Shown here: positions 1 to 7,454 of the stretch, piece by piece
Position numbering within the stretch: position 1 is the stretch's first letter
Layout of the letters: the number at the start of each line of letters is the position of its first letter
Source of the DNA: an uncultured Opitutia bacterium
GTDB taxonomy: Bacteria; Verrucomicrobiota; Verrucomicrobiia; Opitutales; Opitutaceae
DNA: 37,406 bases
Assembly: GCA_903896015.1 (NCBI GenBank)
Contig: CAITWF010000020.1
Span: forward strand, 1-37,406
Reading direction: 5' to 3'
Translations under genes and position numbers: made by a program
Notes under the pieces: model-generated
What the model saw: the letters and a program-made list of their open reading frames with translations, nothing else
What the model was told of the DNA's origin: nothing
Databases searched by the model: none

Positions 1-2
1 GC

Positions 3-20
3 GGCGCTGTTGCAAAAATC
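3..20 (+). repeat. IS5/IS903-type outer terminal inverted repeat
   Basis: GGCGCTGTTGCAAAAATC resembles the terminal repeats of IS903-like IS5 elements, which commonly begin GGCTTTGTTGCA. The decayed transposase reads toward it and ends at it, as is usual for the 3' end of such elements. A similar repeat in inverted orientation closes the window at 37386-37404 (13 of 18 positions match). Confidence 0.5.
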
Positions 21-1006
21 GTAACGCGTCCCGAAAGCCCGCCGTATGAGGCAAGCAGAACGGTAGCCGGGGTAGGCCAACGGTTGAGGAGATGGGCGCG
101 AAGCAACGCTTCATGCTGCTGATTGGGTTGCAAGCGAGAGCGGAGCCGCTGACCGAAAGCGGATTTAAGGCGGTGCAGGGCAGACTCGGCAAGAGAGCGG
201 CGATGATAGCCGACGGCGATTTTTCAATCCGGACGTCCCAGGAACCTCGTCTCTTCGATGGTGCGATTGCGCTCGCGCCAGTCGCGGCCGGGATGAAGCA
301 CGGCACGTTTGCCGGGCGGCGCGATCAACTTTGCGCGGTGTCGTCGGGCCGCGGCATAGCACATCCGGCGGTCGTAAGCGCCGTCACCGATGACGATCGT
401 GCCGGGTTGCGGCCGAGCGACGTCCAGCACGTCGCCGAGCACCTGGCAGTCGCGTTTCCGGCAGGACGTGACGACGGCAGCAACCACGAGCGAAGTCGTC
501 GGATCAACGCCAAGACGCGCCAAGATGGATTTTGCGGTAGGTCCGGCGCTGGAGGCCAGGGACGGTGGTCAGCCAGGTGCCGGGGCGGCGGATCTGCAGT
601 CCGGTGGAATCGACCACGATGCAACCGCCAGACTTGGGCCACGGCGGCAACGCGATGCCCAACCGCCGGCGGCAGAGCGTAGACGGGTCCGGCACAGGCA
701 ATGTCCGCAGTCCCGCCAAATCGAGTACGGAGCGCAAGCAAGCCCAGGGTCTGACTCAAGCGGCAGCCGATACACCTGCTGGAGCAGAAGCCCGAGCATG
801 ATGACCGCCTCCGGATACACGCGGGGTCGCCCGCGCTCGCCAGAGGCGAGCGGCAGGCTCCACTTCTGTTCGAGGTCGGAACCGAGATAAACCGAGAGGC
901 TGCCGCTCTGGCGCAGAGCGAGATGGTATGCCTTCCACTGAGGAACGTGCTTGTCAGAGCAGAGACGAGAAGCAGTGTGCCTACGCACACGTGAGGACCG
1001 CCACAC
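3..1006 (-). pseudogene. IS5-family (IS903-like) transposase, frameshifted remnant
   Basis: The translated fragments together follow the IS903-group DDE transposase. The N-terminal part (1006 to about 740) has the family pattern YHLALRQSGSL followed by RGRPRVYPEAVI. The middle (about 737-530) lies in another frame and carries the first catalytic Asp in CIVVDSTGL. The next part (523-224) returns to the first frame with the second Asp in VIGDGAYDRR. An in-frame TGA at 224-226 replaces the expected Trp before KIAVGYHRRSLAESAL, which holds the catalytic Glu. Two compensating frameshifts plus this stop mean no full transposase can be made. The upstream end of the element is not visible; the prophage inserted just upstream, so the IS may have been cut or already decayed. 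Confidence 0.8.
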
Positions 1007-1035
1007 CTAAAGTCGAGGCCGAACCCGAAGCGGCG

Positions 1036-1040
1036 GCGTT
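1036..1040. repeat. Target-site duplication, left copy (GCGTT)
   Basis: GCGTT directly abuts the left phage end and recurs at 35991-35995 directly after the right end. Mu-type transposition duplicates 5 bp of target. The final T at 1040 could belong to the phage (giving a TG end) or to the duplication, so the duplication is 4 or 5 bp. Confidence 0.65.
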
Positions 1041-1063
1041 GATGCGAGGAGTTAGGTTTGGGA
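1040..1063 (+). repeat. Prophage left terminal repeat (attL end, site L1)
   Basis: This is the outermost left-end sequence of the phage, beginning TGATGCGAGG and containing TTAGGTTTGGGA. It pairs as an inverted repeat with 35967-35990 (19/24 identical). In Mu-like phages such terminal sites are bound by the transposase. A related site sharing the core GTTTGGTAA lies inward at about 1148-1160 in the same orientation. Confidence 0.75.
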
Positions 1064-1227
1064 ACCCCTGAAAAAGGCTGAATCCCGCCGAAATACCCTG
1101 ATCTACGAGGGAAAATCAGCCGCCCTGGATGAATCCGCGACGGCCGGGCAGTTTGGTAAGAAAATCACGGTCAGATCGCCGATTGGAGACCGTTTTTGCA
1201 ATTTTCTAGGGCAGTCTAAGGGCCGGT
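1064..1227. other. Prophage left end, non-coding, probable transposase-binding sites
   Basis: No gene is seen between the left terminus and the stop of the last early gene. A second GTTTGGTAA site lies at about 1148-1160 and matches the right-end site at 35943-35958. Around 1214-1231 there is a near-palindrome, TCTAA then TTTAGA, overlapping the stop codon of the last early gene. It could be a terminator or another protein-binding site. Confidence 0.5.
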
Positions 1228-1875
1228 TTAGAGCCCATTAAAGAGCGGTAAATTCCTATCCTGACTCTTCTCTTCCCGCCGCCGCCTCGCCGCCGCCTCG
1301 CGCAAGCTCTCAGCCTTTGCCGCACCCACCTCATCCGCGCGTTGTGCGAGCAATTCGGTGAGGCTCGGCAAATCGGAAGCGCGCTTCCGATTTGACCCAA
1401 GCCCAAGAGCGCCCACGACGGCCGCGAAGGACTGCGCGCCCACGTCCGCGCCCGTAGTCCGCGCGTGCGCTTGGATTTCCTCTGCATGAGCGCCGACATA
1501 CTTGCTTACCGAGGCCCGGAAATACGGCCAGAAATCCCGCACTGCGCCTGCCCGTTGGGCCTTGCCGATAGGCTCCAGCATCGCCCGCACATGCACCGCC
1601 AACGCCTTGCCGTCGAGTAGCCAGCCGCGGCCCCGAAGTTGGCGAGATAGCCGCGTGATTTCGTTGGCGCACTGATGGAGGAGCCGCGCCTTCGCCGCCC
1701 CATCGGGCGGCCAGACCAGGGAGCGCTCAAGAACAGTCCGCAGCCAAGAGTCCCAGGCTTGGACTCGCTCCACGCGGTCGACGCCGGCCGTCTCGCGCAG
1801 ATAGCATTCCTCGGCCTCTTGCTCCGCATGGTCGCGAGCCTCGCGCTCCTCGAGCCTTGCACCCAAGACGTTCAC
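1228..1875 (-). CDS. Hypothetical early protein, last gene of the leftward operon
   Basis: The 215-residue product is not recognised. The GTG start at 1875 overlaps the stop of the upstream gene (GTGA), which indicates translational coupling. The protein is highly charged. Its N-terminal third is rich in Glu and Arg (likely helical or coiled coil), the middle has a Trp-rich segment (VRDFWPYFRASVSKYVG), and the C-terminus is strongly basic (AARRRREEK) before a short hydrophobic tail NLPLFNGL. Its place beside the left phage end, after a GemA-like gene, would suit a regulator or DNA-binding accessory factor, but that is position only. Its stop lies about 190 bp from the phage terminus. Confidence 0.7.
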   Translation of the reverse strand: MNVLGARLEEREARDHAEQEAEECYLRETAGVDRVERVQAWDSWLRTVLERSLVWPPDGAAKARLLHQCANEITRLSRQLRGRGWLLDGKALAVHVRAMLEPIGKAQRAGAVRDFWPYFRASVSKYVGAHAEEIQAHARTTGADVGAQSFAAVVGALGLGSNRKRASDLPSLTELLAQRADEVGAAKAESLREAAARRRREEKSQDRNLPLFNGL

Positions 1876-2270
1876 AAGAACGCCTCCTGCACCGCACCCG
1901 CTTCCACGGCCGGCGCCTGCCGCCGGTAGCGCCGCGTCCGATAAGCGATCAACCGGTGTGTCATCAGTTTGATTTGCGAGACCGTCGCGTCCTCACACGC
2001 ATCGAGAATCTCGGTCGTCGCCAGCTCCCACAATACGTAGCCGGGAGAGCCTGGCCAGCTGACTATCTGCGGCACGGCCTGCTCGGCGATCACCCGCATC
2101 CTCCGCTTAAATGCCCGCGCATCTTTGACCCCGAGTGCCGCGCCGATTTCCAGCGCCGTCATGATCATTTTCTTTTCAGCCAGCACCTTCACAACGGCCG
2201 CGATCATCTCGTGGTTTACTTTCGGCGCGCGGCCCTTTGGGGCGCGCTTAAAATCGGTGATCGCCTTCAT
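1872..2270 (-). CDS. Putative winged-helix DNA-binding protein
   Basis: The 132-residue product has a basic N-terminus (FKRAPKGRAPKVNHEMI) and then a region that looks like a helix-turn-helix: VVKVLAEKKMIMTALEIGAALG followed by VKDARAFKRRMRVIAEQ. The segment SWPGSPGYVLWE would be the wing. The start at 2270 sits two bases after the stop of the GemA-like gene. In Mu the gene after gemA is mor, the activator of middle transcription. This protein does not resemble Mor or C in sequence, but its place makes it a candidate for the late-gene activator. The family assignment is inference. Confidence 0.7.
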   Translation of the reverse strand: MKAITDFKRAPKGRAPKVNHEMIAAVVKVLAEKKMIMTALEIGAALGVKDARAFKRRMRVIAEQAVPQIVSWPGSPGYVLWELATTEILDACEDATVSQIKLMTHRLIAYRTRRYRRQAPAVEAGAVQEAFL

Positions 2271-2272
2271 TT

Positions 2273-2722
2273 TTAGAAGGGGTTCACCGGCACGCCGAGC
2301 TGCTCGGCGCGGCGCTCCAGCAGGCCGGCCAGTTGCTGCAACTCGCACTCGCTCAGTCCCGCATACGTGCGGCCGCCAAACCAGTGGCGAAAATAGCGCT
2401 CCACGCCGCCGCCCTCTCCGATAATTTTGCAGGCCTTCGCGATCTCCTCGATGCGTGCCCGCACGGCGGAAATCCGTTTCTCGGGCGACTCCTGCAGCTC
2501 AAACTGCGCATCGAAATTACCCGGCTCCGCCTCAGACAGAAACGCCGCGAGCATCGCGTCGAGCTCGGCATTGCGCATCTTCTTCGACGAGCACGCGCGC
2601 CCGATCGTCCTCTGCTTGAGTAACTCGAGCGCCGCCTCGTCGCACGGCCGGCCAGCGGCCCGCCGCGCCGCTTCCCACTTGCGCCGGTTGACATGGTATT
2701 TTACGAGCTGCGCGGAGTTCAT
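2273..2722 (-). CDS. GemA-like regulatory protein (Mu gp16 family, DUF1018-like)
   Basis: The 149-residue product has the layout of GemA-type proteins: a short basic N-terminus, then a helical segment (RRKWEAARRAAGRPCDEAAL), then a conserved-looking turn in which SSKKMRNAELDAMLAAFL stands where GemA proteins have a Ser-Lys/Asp-Ala-Glu-Leu stretch. The C-terminal half continues with RARIEEIAKACKIIGEGGG and a Cys-containing segment YAGLSECELQQLAGLLERR. GemA modulates host functions during Mu development. The position near the end of the early operon agrees with Mu gene order. Similarity is read by eye, so the name is provisional. Confidence 0.5.
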   Translation of the reverse strand: MNSAQLVKYHVNRRKWEAARRAAGRPCDEAALELLKQRTIGRACSSKKMRNAELDAMLAAFLSEAEPGNFDAQFELQESPEKRISAVRARIEEIAKACKIIGEGGGVERYFRHWFGGRTYAGLSECELQQLAGLLERRAEQLGVPVNPF

Positions 2723-2781
2723 GGGTTGCCTACTTTGTGGCGACTCGTGATGTGCAATCGGGCGTCATTCGCGGCTTCGTT

Positions 2782-2946
2782 CTAGCGGGCTTTGATGGCC
2801 ACGACTACGGCGATGGCGGTGAGTGCGAGTGCCCAAGCCGCCGGAGGCACCCAATCAAAGATGCGCTCGACGAAATTGCAGACTGCTGTGAGCGCGCAGG
2901 CCCCGACCATAGCGCCGAGGATAAAAATAATGATGAATGGTAGCAT
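2782..2946 (-). CDS. Small two-helix membrane protein
   Basis: This 54-residue frame starts at ATG 2946 and stops with TAG at 2782-2784. It begins MLPFIIIFILGAMVGACA, a clear first membrane segment, followed by a short charged loop (NFVERIFDWV) and a second segment (AAWALALTAIAVVVAI), ending in KAR. It fills the otherwise empty stretch between the GemA-like gene and 3018. Size and topology would suit a small holin-like or superinfection-related membrane protein, but function is unknown. The 71 bp upstream (2947-3017) hold no gene, and contain GGTTTAGGC at 2965-2973. Confidence 0.6.
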   Translation of the reverse strand: MLPFIIIFILGAMVGACALTAVCNFVERIFDWVPPAAWALALTAIAVVVAIKAR

Positions 2947-3017
2947 GGTCGTCCTATCGTGGAGGGTTTAGGCGGTCGTATTCTGGAAGCTCGGTTTGCA
3001 CGGTGTTCGTTCGGTGG

Positions 3018-3209
3018 TTAAACGTGCTCGTCCACCCACTGAGATTCGTAGGCGTCGATCACTTTCTTGGCGTCTTTGAGTTGGCGGGCCAGTGAGTCGC
3101 GTTGCTGTTCAAACATGGCGCAGCCCGCGACGAGTTGGGCCTCGCGATTAGCGGGCTCCATGTTCGCGATCTTCTTCACAATCGAATCGGTCTGAGGGTT
3201 TCGGCTCAT
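3018..3209 (-). CDS. Small hypothetical early protein
   Basis: The 63-residue product starts MSRNPQTDSIVKK and ends YESQWVDEHV. The middle, from about residue 17 to 55, is a heptad-like helix (EAQLVAGCAMFEQQRDSLAR) that looks like a short coiled coil. It resembles the neighbouring product of 3231-3563 in its opening (M-x-x-P-x-T-D) and in having a central helical part, so the two may be related by duplication. No known family is recognised. Confidence 0.6.
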   Translation of the reverse strand: MSRNPQTDSIVKKIANMEPANREAQLVAGCAMFEQQRDSLARQLKDAKKVIDAYESQWVDEHV

Positions 3210-3230
3210 GGCGTTTTCGTTCGCTAAGTT

Positions 3231-3563
3231 TCAGTGTTGGGCCGGTTTCAATTCCGATTGAAAATCCTCGCGGGCTGAAAGCGCGTCGGTGGCTCGCTTT
3301 CCTTCGTCATTCAGCACTTCGGGCTTCCGTGAATAATTCACGCTCCCGCTCCAAGCGTAAGCATCCGGCGAGGCGTAAAATTTCAGCGCATCGGCCAAGC
3401 CGTTGCGTTCTTTTTCTATTGCCGCAGCTCCCTCAAGCATGGCCCCGGCATCGCTTCGGACTTGGGAAACCTCACGCTCTAATTGCCGTGCCCAATCAAG
3501 GCAGGATTCAATCGTCAGCGGCGCGTAGTTTTGCGCGAATCGGTCTGTGCGTGGAGTGTTCAT
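3231..3563 (-). CDS. Hypothetical early protein with N-terminal coiled coil
   Basis: The 110-residue product starts [17 protein letters not shown] helix follows (ESCLDWARQLEREVSQVRSD) and then a further helical part ending near residue 65. The opening pattern (PRTD, Cys, ARQLERE) is common in small phage proteins of unknown role. The ATG at 3563 overlaps the stop of the HNH-like gene (ATGA), so translation is coupled. No catalytic motif is visible. Confidence 0.65.
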   Translation of the reverse strand: MNTPRTDRFAQNYAPLTIESCLDWARQLEREVSQVRSDAGAMLEGAAAIEKERNGLADALKFYASPDAYAWSGSVNYSRKPEVLNDEGKRATDALSAREDFQSELKPAQH

Positions 3564-4216
3564 TCGTTCAGGGTGTAGCCAGCGCGCGCTGCCTTTTGCC
3601 GCGCCTTCACGATCGCCATGATTTCGCGCTTCGGTGCAGCCCGCAGGTTGGCGAGCGCGCAGTTCCGACGACTGCCATCTTCAAACAAAATATTCCAACC
3701 TGCCGGCAGCGGCCCGTGCGCGCGCTCCCAGATTACGCGGTGCAGATGCGCGCGCGGCTTTTTCGTGCTCCGCAGATAACCGTCGCGATCGGGGGTGTAT
3801 TCGCGGCCCTCGTGCATGAACTTTGCGTGCAGGTGAAGATGCCGTGGCCGTAGCGCAAAGCCCCGCAGCTTAAACACGCTATAAAGCGACTGACGCGTGC
3901 CGCCATAAATGGCTGCGACCTCCGATAGGCTTTTGCCGGTCCGGTAGTCGGCATACATCGCCTGCGCGATGTGATCGGGCATTCCATAATAACCCCACGC
4001 GCCGATTCGTCCGAGCTTATCGCGTCGCGCAGCGCGCGTTGATTTAGCCAGGGACCGCCGCACCTGTTCCGGCGAAAGTGGTGCAGCAGCCGCCGCCATT
4101 TTTCGCACCTGGTCAGGCGTAAGCTTCAATCGCGAGAGCGCACCTGGCTCGGCTGTGCGACCTTCCATGCGCTCCAAAAAGCGCACCGCGCTGCTGGCGA
4201 GATCGGCGGCGATCAT
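3560..4216 (-). CDS. HNH-like protein with helix-turn-helix, nuclease motif degenerate
   Basis: The start at ATG 4216 is chosen because it overlaps the upstream stop (ATGA); an in-frame ATG at 4255 would extend far into the upstream gene. The 218-residue product has a helix-turn-helix-like region at about residues 86-118 ([20 protein letters not shown]). At about 141-191 it has an HNH_3-like domain: [18 protein letters not shown] then [13 protein letters not shown]. In active HNH homing nucleases this spacing carries a second His (HHxDGN) where this protein has ILFEDG. The first His and the Asn/NL frame remain. It is therefore either a dead homing nuclease or a DNA-binding derivative kept for another use. 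Confidence 0.65.
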   Translation of the reverse strand: MIAADLASSAVRFLERMEGRTAEPGALSRLKLTPDQVRKMAAAAAPLSPEQVRRSLAKSTRAARRDKLGRIGAWGYYGMPDHIAQAMYADYRTGKSLSEVAAIYGGTRQSLYSVFKLRGFALRPRHLHLHAKFMHEGREYTPDRDGYLRSTKKPRAHLHRVIWERAHGPLPAGWNILFEDGSRRNCALANLRAAPKREIMAIVKARQKAARAGYTLNE

Positions 4217-4512
4217 GGCGAATGTTTCGCCGGCGAAAACGGACGACGCTCCCATTGCTTGCAGGCCGGCGCCTGCGGATGGATATCAGTCTCATCGCTG
4301 TGGGTCCAAGCATGCGCCATCAGATCGCATTTTTTCGAGCGTTGCCCACGATGCACCACGACCGAGCAGTGCTTGCAGTTTCCGCAGCGCTTTCCCTTCG
4401 GGCCGCTTCCAGGCTTGTCGGCATACCCGACCTTACGCCGCCGCCGCTCCTTGCGGAGGGCGGCAGCCGCGGCGATGGGTTCGCCGAACAGATCGCGGCA
4501 GATTACGCTCAT
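4213..4512 (-). CDS. Small Cys-rich (probably zinc-binding) phage protein
   Basis: The 99-residue product has an N-terminal basic helix ([18 protein letters not shown]) followed by a cysteine/histidine cluster: [11 protein letters not shown], then [12 protein letters not shown], then APACKQWE. The three N-terminal Cys plus later Cys/His residues look like a metal site. Proteins with this CxxCxHC plus KC...CxxW pattern are common beside replication genes in phages, with no assigned role. The ATG at 4512 overlaps the stop of the DUF6745 gene. Confidence 0.7.
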   Translation of the reverse strand: MSVICRDLFGEPIAAAAALRKERRRRKVGYADKPGSGPKGKRCGNCKHCSVVVHRGQRSKKCDLMAHAWTHSDETDIHPQAPACKQWERRPFSPAKHSP

Positions 4513-5498
4513 GTCTGGATCGCGGGCTCGTAGTCGGTCTCAGCCTTGCCGAATGTCCATGCGACCGCCTGCTTCGCGGTCTTCATGTCGGGCGGCACGC
4601 GCAGGAAATAATCCTTAAACGTGCCGTCGGGCTCAGACGTCGAATTGACAACCTTAACCATGACGATCGGCTCATCACCCGGCAGCTCCTTGCGCAGCAG
4701 CACGCCGAAATCGTCGCGAGCGATTTCCTTCGCGCCACTCTCGATCAGGAAGCGGTTCTGGCCGAAGCACTCGACCATTACGCGACGAACCTCGGTGTTC
4801 GTCTCCTTTTCGATTTCCGCGACCGTGATTTTTTCCGGCTGCATCACGACATGCTCTGGCACGCGCACGCCGCGCCAGTGGTATTCGTCGAAGTCGAGCC
4901 ACGACCAGGACGGGCCATCGACGCAGTGCAGGCGACGGCGATCGTCGACGCGCACGCGCGAGGGAATGTCAGCGATCACGATTTCCTCGGCGAGAAACCA
5001 GAGCTGCCACGCTCCGGCCTCGAATGCCTCAAGCAGTGGGGACCACGCATGGAAAGTTTTCCCGTCGGCGCGCGCCAGCGCGCCGACCGCGGTTATGGAA
5101 ACCCATGGGAGTTCCCAGGCCGCAGCCCACGCAGCCCTCGCATCCCAGGCCGCAGCCCACGCAGCCCACGCAGCCCTCGCAGCCCACGCAGCCCTCGCAG
5201 CCCTCGCATCCCAGGCCGCAGCCCTCGCATCCCAGGCCGCAGCCCACGCAGCCCACGCAGCCCTCGCAGCCCACGCAGCCCTCGCAGCCCTCGCATCCCA
5301 CGCATCCCGGCCATATTTGATCATTTCTTTTTCAGAAGAAACGAATCGGATATTCACCGGGTGCTTGATCACGCGCTCCGCAAATTCGAGCACAGCCGCG
5401 CCGGCGCGCGAGCGGTCAACCTTTTGCTTGAGTTCACACGCGGTCGCGTGACGTTGCTGGAATTCCGCCAGCGTCGGCAGTTGGCTAGTCGGCGACAT
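4509..5498 (-). CDS. DUF6745-type protein with Ala/Trp-rich repeat insert
   Basis: The 329-residue product has three parts. Residues 1-65 are a normal helical N-terminus. Residues about 66-129 are almost only Ala, Trp, Arg and Asp in units such as [16 protein letters not shown]. Residues 130-329 follow the DUF6745 pattern: [61 protein letters not shown] and a final [21 protein letters not shown]6745 has no known biochemical activity. The start at 5498 overlaps the upstream gene by 14 bp. The repeat part would form a long amphipathic helix, and its DNA is a recent tandem duplication (see the repeat entry). Confidence 0.75.
   Translation of the reverse strand: MSPTSQLPTLAEFQQRHATACELKQKVDRSRAGAAVLEFAERVIKHPVNIRFVSSEKEMIKYGRDAWDARAARAAWAARAAWAAWAAAWDARAAAWDARAARAAWAARAAWAAWAAAWDARAAWAAAWELPWVSITAVGALARADGKTFHAWSPLLEAFEAGAWQLWFLAEEIVIADIPSRVRVDDRRRLHCVDGPSWSWLDFDEYHWRGVRVPEHVVMQPEKITVAEIEKETNTEVRRVMVECFGQNRFLIESGAKEIARDDFGVLLRKELPGDEPIVMVKVVNSTSEPDGTFKDYFLRVPPDMKTAKQAVAWTFGKAETDYEPAIQT
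5117..5312. repeat. Tandem repeat inside DUF6745 gene (9-bp units, 87-bp higher-order period)
   Basis: The plus strand is built from units like CGCAGCCCA and CGCAGCCCT, with interspersed CGCATCCCAGGC. An 84-bp stretch at 5130-5213 recurs without mismatch at 5217-5300, an offset of 87 bp (29 codons), so the higher-order repeat keeps the reading frame. Because the unit is a multiple of 3, several other frames through the repeat also stay open. Confidence 0.9.
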
Positions 5499-5949
5499 TG
5501 CGAATTTCCTCCGGGCTGTATTCGCGCTGGCGAATGTTGCGGTATAAACCGGCGGGCACGGCCTGCGCCGTATGCTCGTCGTGTTTGAGCAACGCGAACT
5601 CGCCCTCGATCTCGGCGTACTCACCGCGCACCGTGATGTCGTCGGCGGCGAACTGCATCACGCCGAGCTTCGGGTGTTGCACGAGCACCTGGCCGCGCCA
5701 GGCGCGGAGGATTTTGAGGCGGCTTTTGATCTGGCGGCCGGCAACACGGACGAACTGGTCGCCATTTTCGGCCTGCAACAGATCGGTGCCGGGCTCGGAG
5801 ATCGCGTGAGCGTGGCCGGTGACTTCGCCATGGGCGAGAATCACGCGACCCTGCTCGCGGGCAATGGTGACTAACTTGGCGGGCAAAGAGCCGACGCGCT
5901 CGATCAGCACGTCGCCCTGACGGTAGTGTATGTTATTTTTGGTTTTCAT
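5485..5949 (-). CDS. Hypothetical protein with GEVTGHAH motif
   Basis: The 154-residue product begins [20 protein letters not shown] and contains [16 protein letters not shown] at about residues 37-52. This QGDVL...GEVTGHAH arrangement is widespread in small uncharacterised proteins of actinobacteria, proteobacteria and phages; it looks like a compact beta-rich fold. The two His in GHAH are the obvious candidates for metal or ligand binding. The ATG at 5949 overlaps the upstream stop (ATGA). No function is known. Confidence 0.7.
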   Translation of the reverse strand: MKTKNNIHYRQGDVLIERVGSLPAKLVTIAREQGRVILAHGEVTGHAHAISEPGTDLLQAENGDQFVRVAGRQIKSRLKILRAWRGQVLVQHPKLGVMQFAADDITVRGEYAEIEGEFALLKHDEHTAQAVPAGLYRNIRQREYSPEEIRNVAD

Positions 5950-6185
5950 CGGACAGATTGGATTTGGTTTAGTACTGCATCGCGCTCGGCGGCGCTCGTG
6001 AAAGCGATCCCATCGCCAGGCAACTGCAGCGGGCGAAAAATGCCGTCGCTGATCGACTGCACATCGATCGTGCAGGCCACGTCGCCCGCCTTCACGGCGT
6101 GGCCGTCGCGCTGCACGACTTCGCGGACCAGCGCGATCCACGCGGCGGGCACGCCGGCGGCCGTGATTGCGGGCTTCGCGATCAT
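5946..6185 (-). CDS. Small hypothetical early protein
   Basis: The 79-residue product starts MIAKPAITAAGVPAAWIALV and includes a Cys in VACTIDVQSISDG. It is coupled on both sides by ATGA overlaps: its ATG overlaps the stop of the upstream gene and its stop overlaps the start of the gene at 5949. It is not membrane-like overall. No family is recognised. Confidence 0.65.
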   Translation of the reverse strand: MIAKPAITAAGVPAAWIALVREVVQRDGHAVKAGDVACTIDVQSISDGIFRPLQLPGDGIAFTSAAERDAVLNQIQSVR

Positions 6186-6400
6186 TTCTTCGCGCCCGCG
6201 TCCGGCGCGACCACTAGGTCGACACCCTTCACCGACTTGAAATTGTAGGTGTCGGCGATCTTGAGCATCGTCGCACGGCGGAAGCGCAATTCCGTTTCGC
6301 TTGGGTGCTCGATCTGGCAGTTGGCTTCGTGGATGCGCACGAGCTGGGCGCGCTCCTGGAGTTCTTCTTTCGAGGCAGGGTTTTTCGTATCTGAGGGCAT
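6182..6400 (-). CDS. Small hypothetical early protein
   Basis: The 72-residue product starts MPSDTKNPASKEELQERAQL. A charged helix covers about residues 10-48, including QIEHPSETELRFRRATMLK, followed by a short hydrophobic end (GVDLVVAPDAGAKK). The ATG at 6400 is preceded by an A-rich stretch and not by a clear Shine-Dalgarno site. Function unknown. Confidence 0.6.
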   Translation of the reverse strand: MPSDTKNPASKEELQERAQLVRIHEANCQIEHPSETELRFRRATMLKIADTYNFKSVKGVDLVVAPDAGAKK

Positions 6401-6424
6401 GGTAGTTGTCGTTTAGGTTGTGGG

Positions 6425-6631
6425 TTAATCGTGACTGAAAATGGGGCTGAGAGCGGAGAAGGCGTCAGCCAGTGCCTTGAGGTGGGTCGATTTCTGGGCG
6501 TGCCAATCGCGCTGCGCACGCTGGAGCTTTACTTCCTCGTAAGAGAGGATTGGTGAATGCGCGCGATCATCACAGAGCACTGATTCGTGCCAGTGAAAGT
6601 CGGCCAGCTCGTGAAGTTCTTTGATCGTCAC
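6425..6631 (-). CDS. Small hypothetical early protein, His/Trp-rich helix
   Basis: The 68-residue product starts from GTG 6631 (TIKELHELADFHWHESVL) and continues with a charged helix (SYEEVKLQRAQRDWHAQKST). Four His and two Trp in so short a protein are unusual, but no metal motif is evident. It follows the upstream stop by three bases, consistent with one transcript. Confidence 0.55.
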   Translation of the reverse strand: MTIKELHELADFHWHESVLCDDRAHSPILSYEEVKLQRAQRDWHAQKSTHLKALADAFSALSPIFSHD

Positions 6632-6634
6632 GAC

Positions 6635-6790
6635 TCAATCCTCGCAGTCGGTGAGCGGGCCTTCGTAGGCCGCACCGAGTTTTTGCTTTTTGCGCAGCTC
6701 GGCGGCGTCTGCCGCGAGCGAGAGCACGATGAAGACGACGAGCGCACCCAGCGCGAGCGGCACGCGATAAATCAAGCGCCAGGAGATCAC
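6635..6790 (-). CDS. Very small membrane protein
   Basis: The GTG at 6790 overlaps the stop of the upstream membrane protein gene (GTGA) and gives 51 residues: ISWRLIYRVPLALGALVVFI followed by VLSLAADAAELRKKQ and an acidic tail (LTDCED). There is one membrane segment or uncleaved signal. A further upstream ATG in the same frame would overlap the neighbour by more than 60 bp and is less likely. Together with 6787-7098 it could form a two-protein membrane pair. Confidence 0.55.
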   Translation of the reverse strand: MISWRLIYRVPLALGALVVFIVLSLAADAAELRKKQKLGAAYEGPLTDCED

Positions 6791-7098
6791 GAGGCACCTC
6801 CGAAGAACAGCCAGGCGAAGAAACGCCCCAAGGCATAGAGCGCGATCGTGCAAAGCAGGAATTCAAAGGCCCGGCGGCGGAAGGTGGTCGGCCGGCGCCG
6901 GCGCGCGAGGAAGAGCCGCGGCGCCACCGCGTCGAGATCGATTTCCGGACGCGTGACGTTGAAGACCTGCTCGGCGACAATCATCGCCGCTGTCGTGCTA
7001 GTGGCGGCATGTGCTGTCACAGAGCCGCTGGTCGCTTCGAACCAATCGGCGCGCACGCGCGTGACGAGGATCGTGATCGTGTCGTTGTCGCGTTTCAC
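6787..7098 (-). CDS. Small protein with C-terminal membrane anchor
   Basis: The 103-residue product has a soluble N-terminal part (DNDTITILVTRVRADWFEAT, rich in Thr/Ala up to about residue 45), then a strongly basic stretch (LARRRRPTTFRRRAFEF) and a single C-terminal membrane helix (LLCTIALYALGRFFAWLFF). This is tail-anchor topology with the soluble domain in the cytoplasm. Start and stop both overlap neighbouring genes by four bases. No family recognised. Confidence 0.6.
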   Translation of the reverse strand: MKRDNDTITILVTRVRADWFEATSGSVTAHAATSTTAAMIVAEQVFNVTRPEIDLDAVAPRLFLARRRRPTTFRRRAFEFLLCTIALYALGRFFAWLFFGGAS

Positions 7099-7454
7099 GA
7101 TTTCCTCGCTTTCTTCCCCAGCGCTTCACGTGCGAGCAGGTCTGCCGCCAATAGGTCGTTTAGCGAATAATCGCCGCCGTGGCGTGCGGCGTTCTCGGTC
7201 GCGAACTTGATCGAGTGGCAGGCTGAAAGTGCGAGATTCGAGGTCTTGATCGCGGCGTCTCGCTCGTCGATCACGGAAATATTTCGGGTGATGGATTTGA
7301 CCGCGCGATCGCAGAGGCCTCGGATCTCATCCGTGCAGCCTGGGCACGCCTTGATGCGCATGAATTCGTCGCGCATTAGGTCGATCCGATCGATGAGTTT
7401 ACTGACGATCGACTTCGGGACCGAGACATTGATTCGGATCGCAGGAGCTTTCAC
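7095..7454 (-). CDS. Hypothetical early protein coupled to MuB-like gene
   Basis: The start is taken as GTG 7454, which overlaps the stop of the MuB-like gene (GTGA) and gives 119 residues; longer in-frame starts would lie inside that gene. The product has a KAPAIRINVSVPKSIVSKLI start, then a Cys pair (KACPGCTDEIRGLC) and a helical remainder. Position directly after the ATPase and its coupling suggest a role in replication or in host takeover, but nothing in the sequence proves it. Confidence 0.6.
   Translation of the reverse strand: MKAPAIRINVSVPKSIVSKLIDRIDLMRDEFMRIKACPGCTDEIRGLCDRAVKSITRNISVIDERDAAIKTSNLALSACHSIKFATENAARHGGDYSLNDLLAADLLAREALGKKARKS

Noticed and set aside
1186-1210. TTTTTGCAA resembling the inner terminal repeat of the IS5 element
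   Set aside because: It lies inside the prophage left end defined by the 1040-1063 repeat and target duplication, and only about 11 bases match the repeat at 3-20.
5117-5312. CRISPR array
   Set aside because: Units are 9 bp with an 87-bp higher order, there are no unique spacers, and the repeat is within a coding gene.
4155-5588. Long open frames on the plus strand across the repeat, with SPRSPRIPG- or PTQPSQPTQ-like products
   Set aside because: They are open because the 9-bp unit lacks stops in any frame. The minus-strand DUF6745 gene has family similarity on the repeat's C-terminal side and is coupled to its neighbours.
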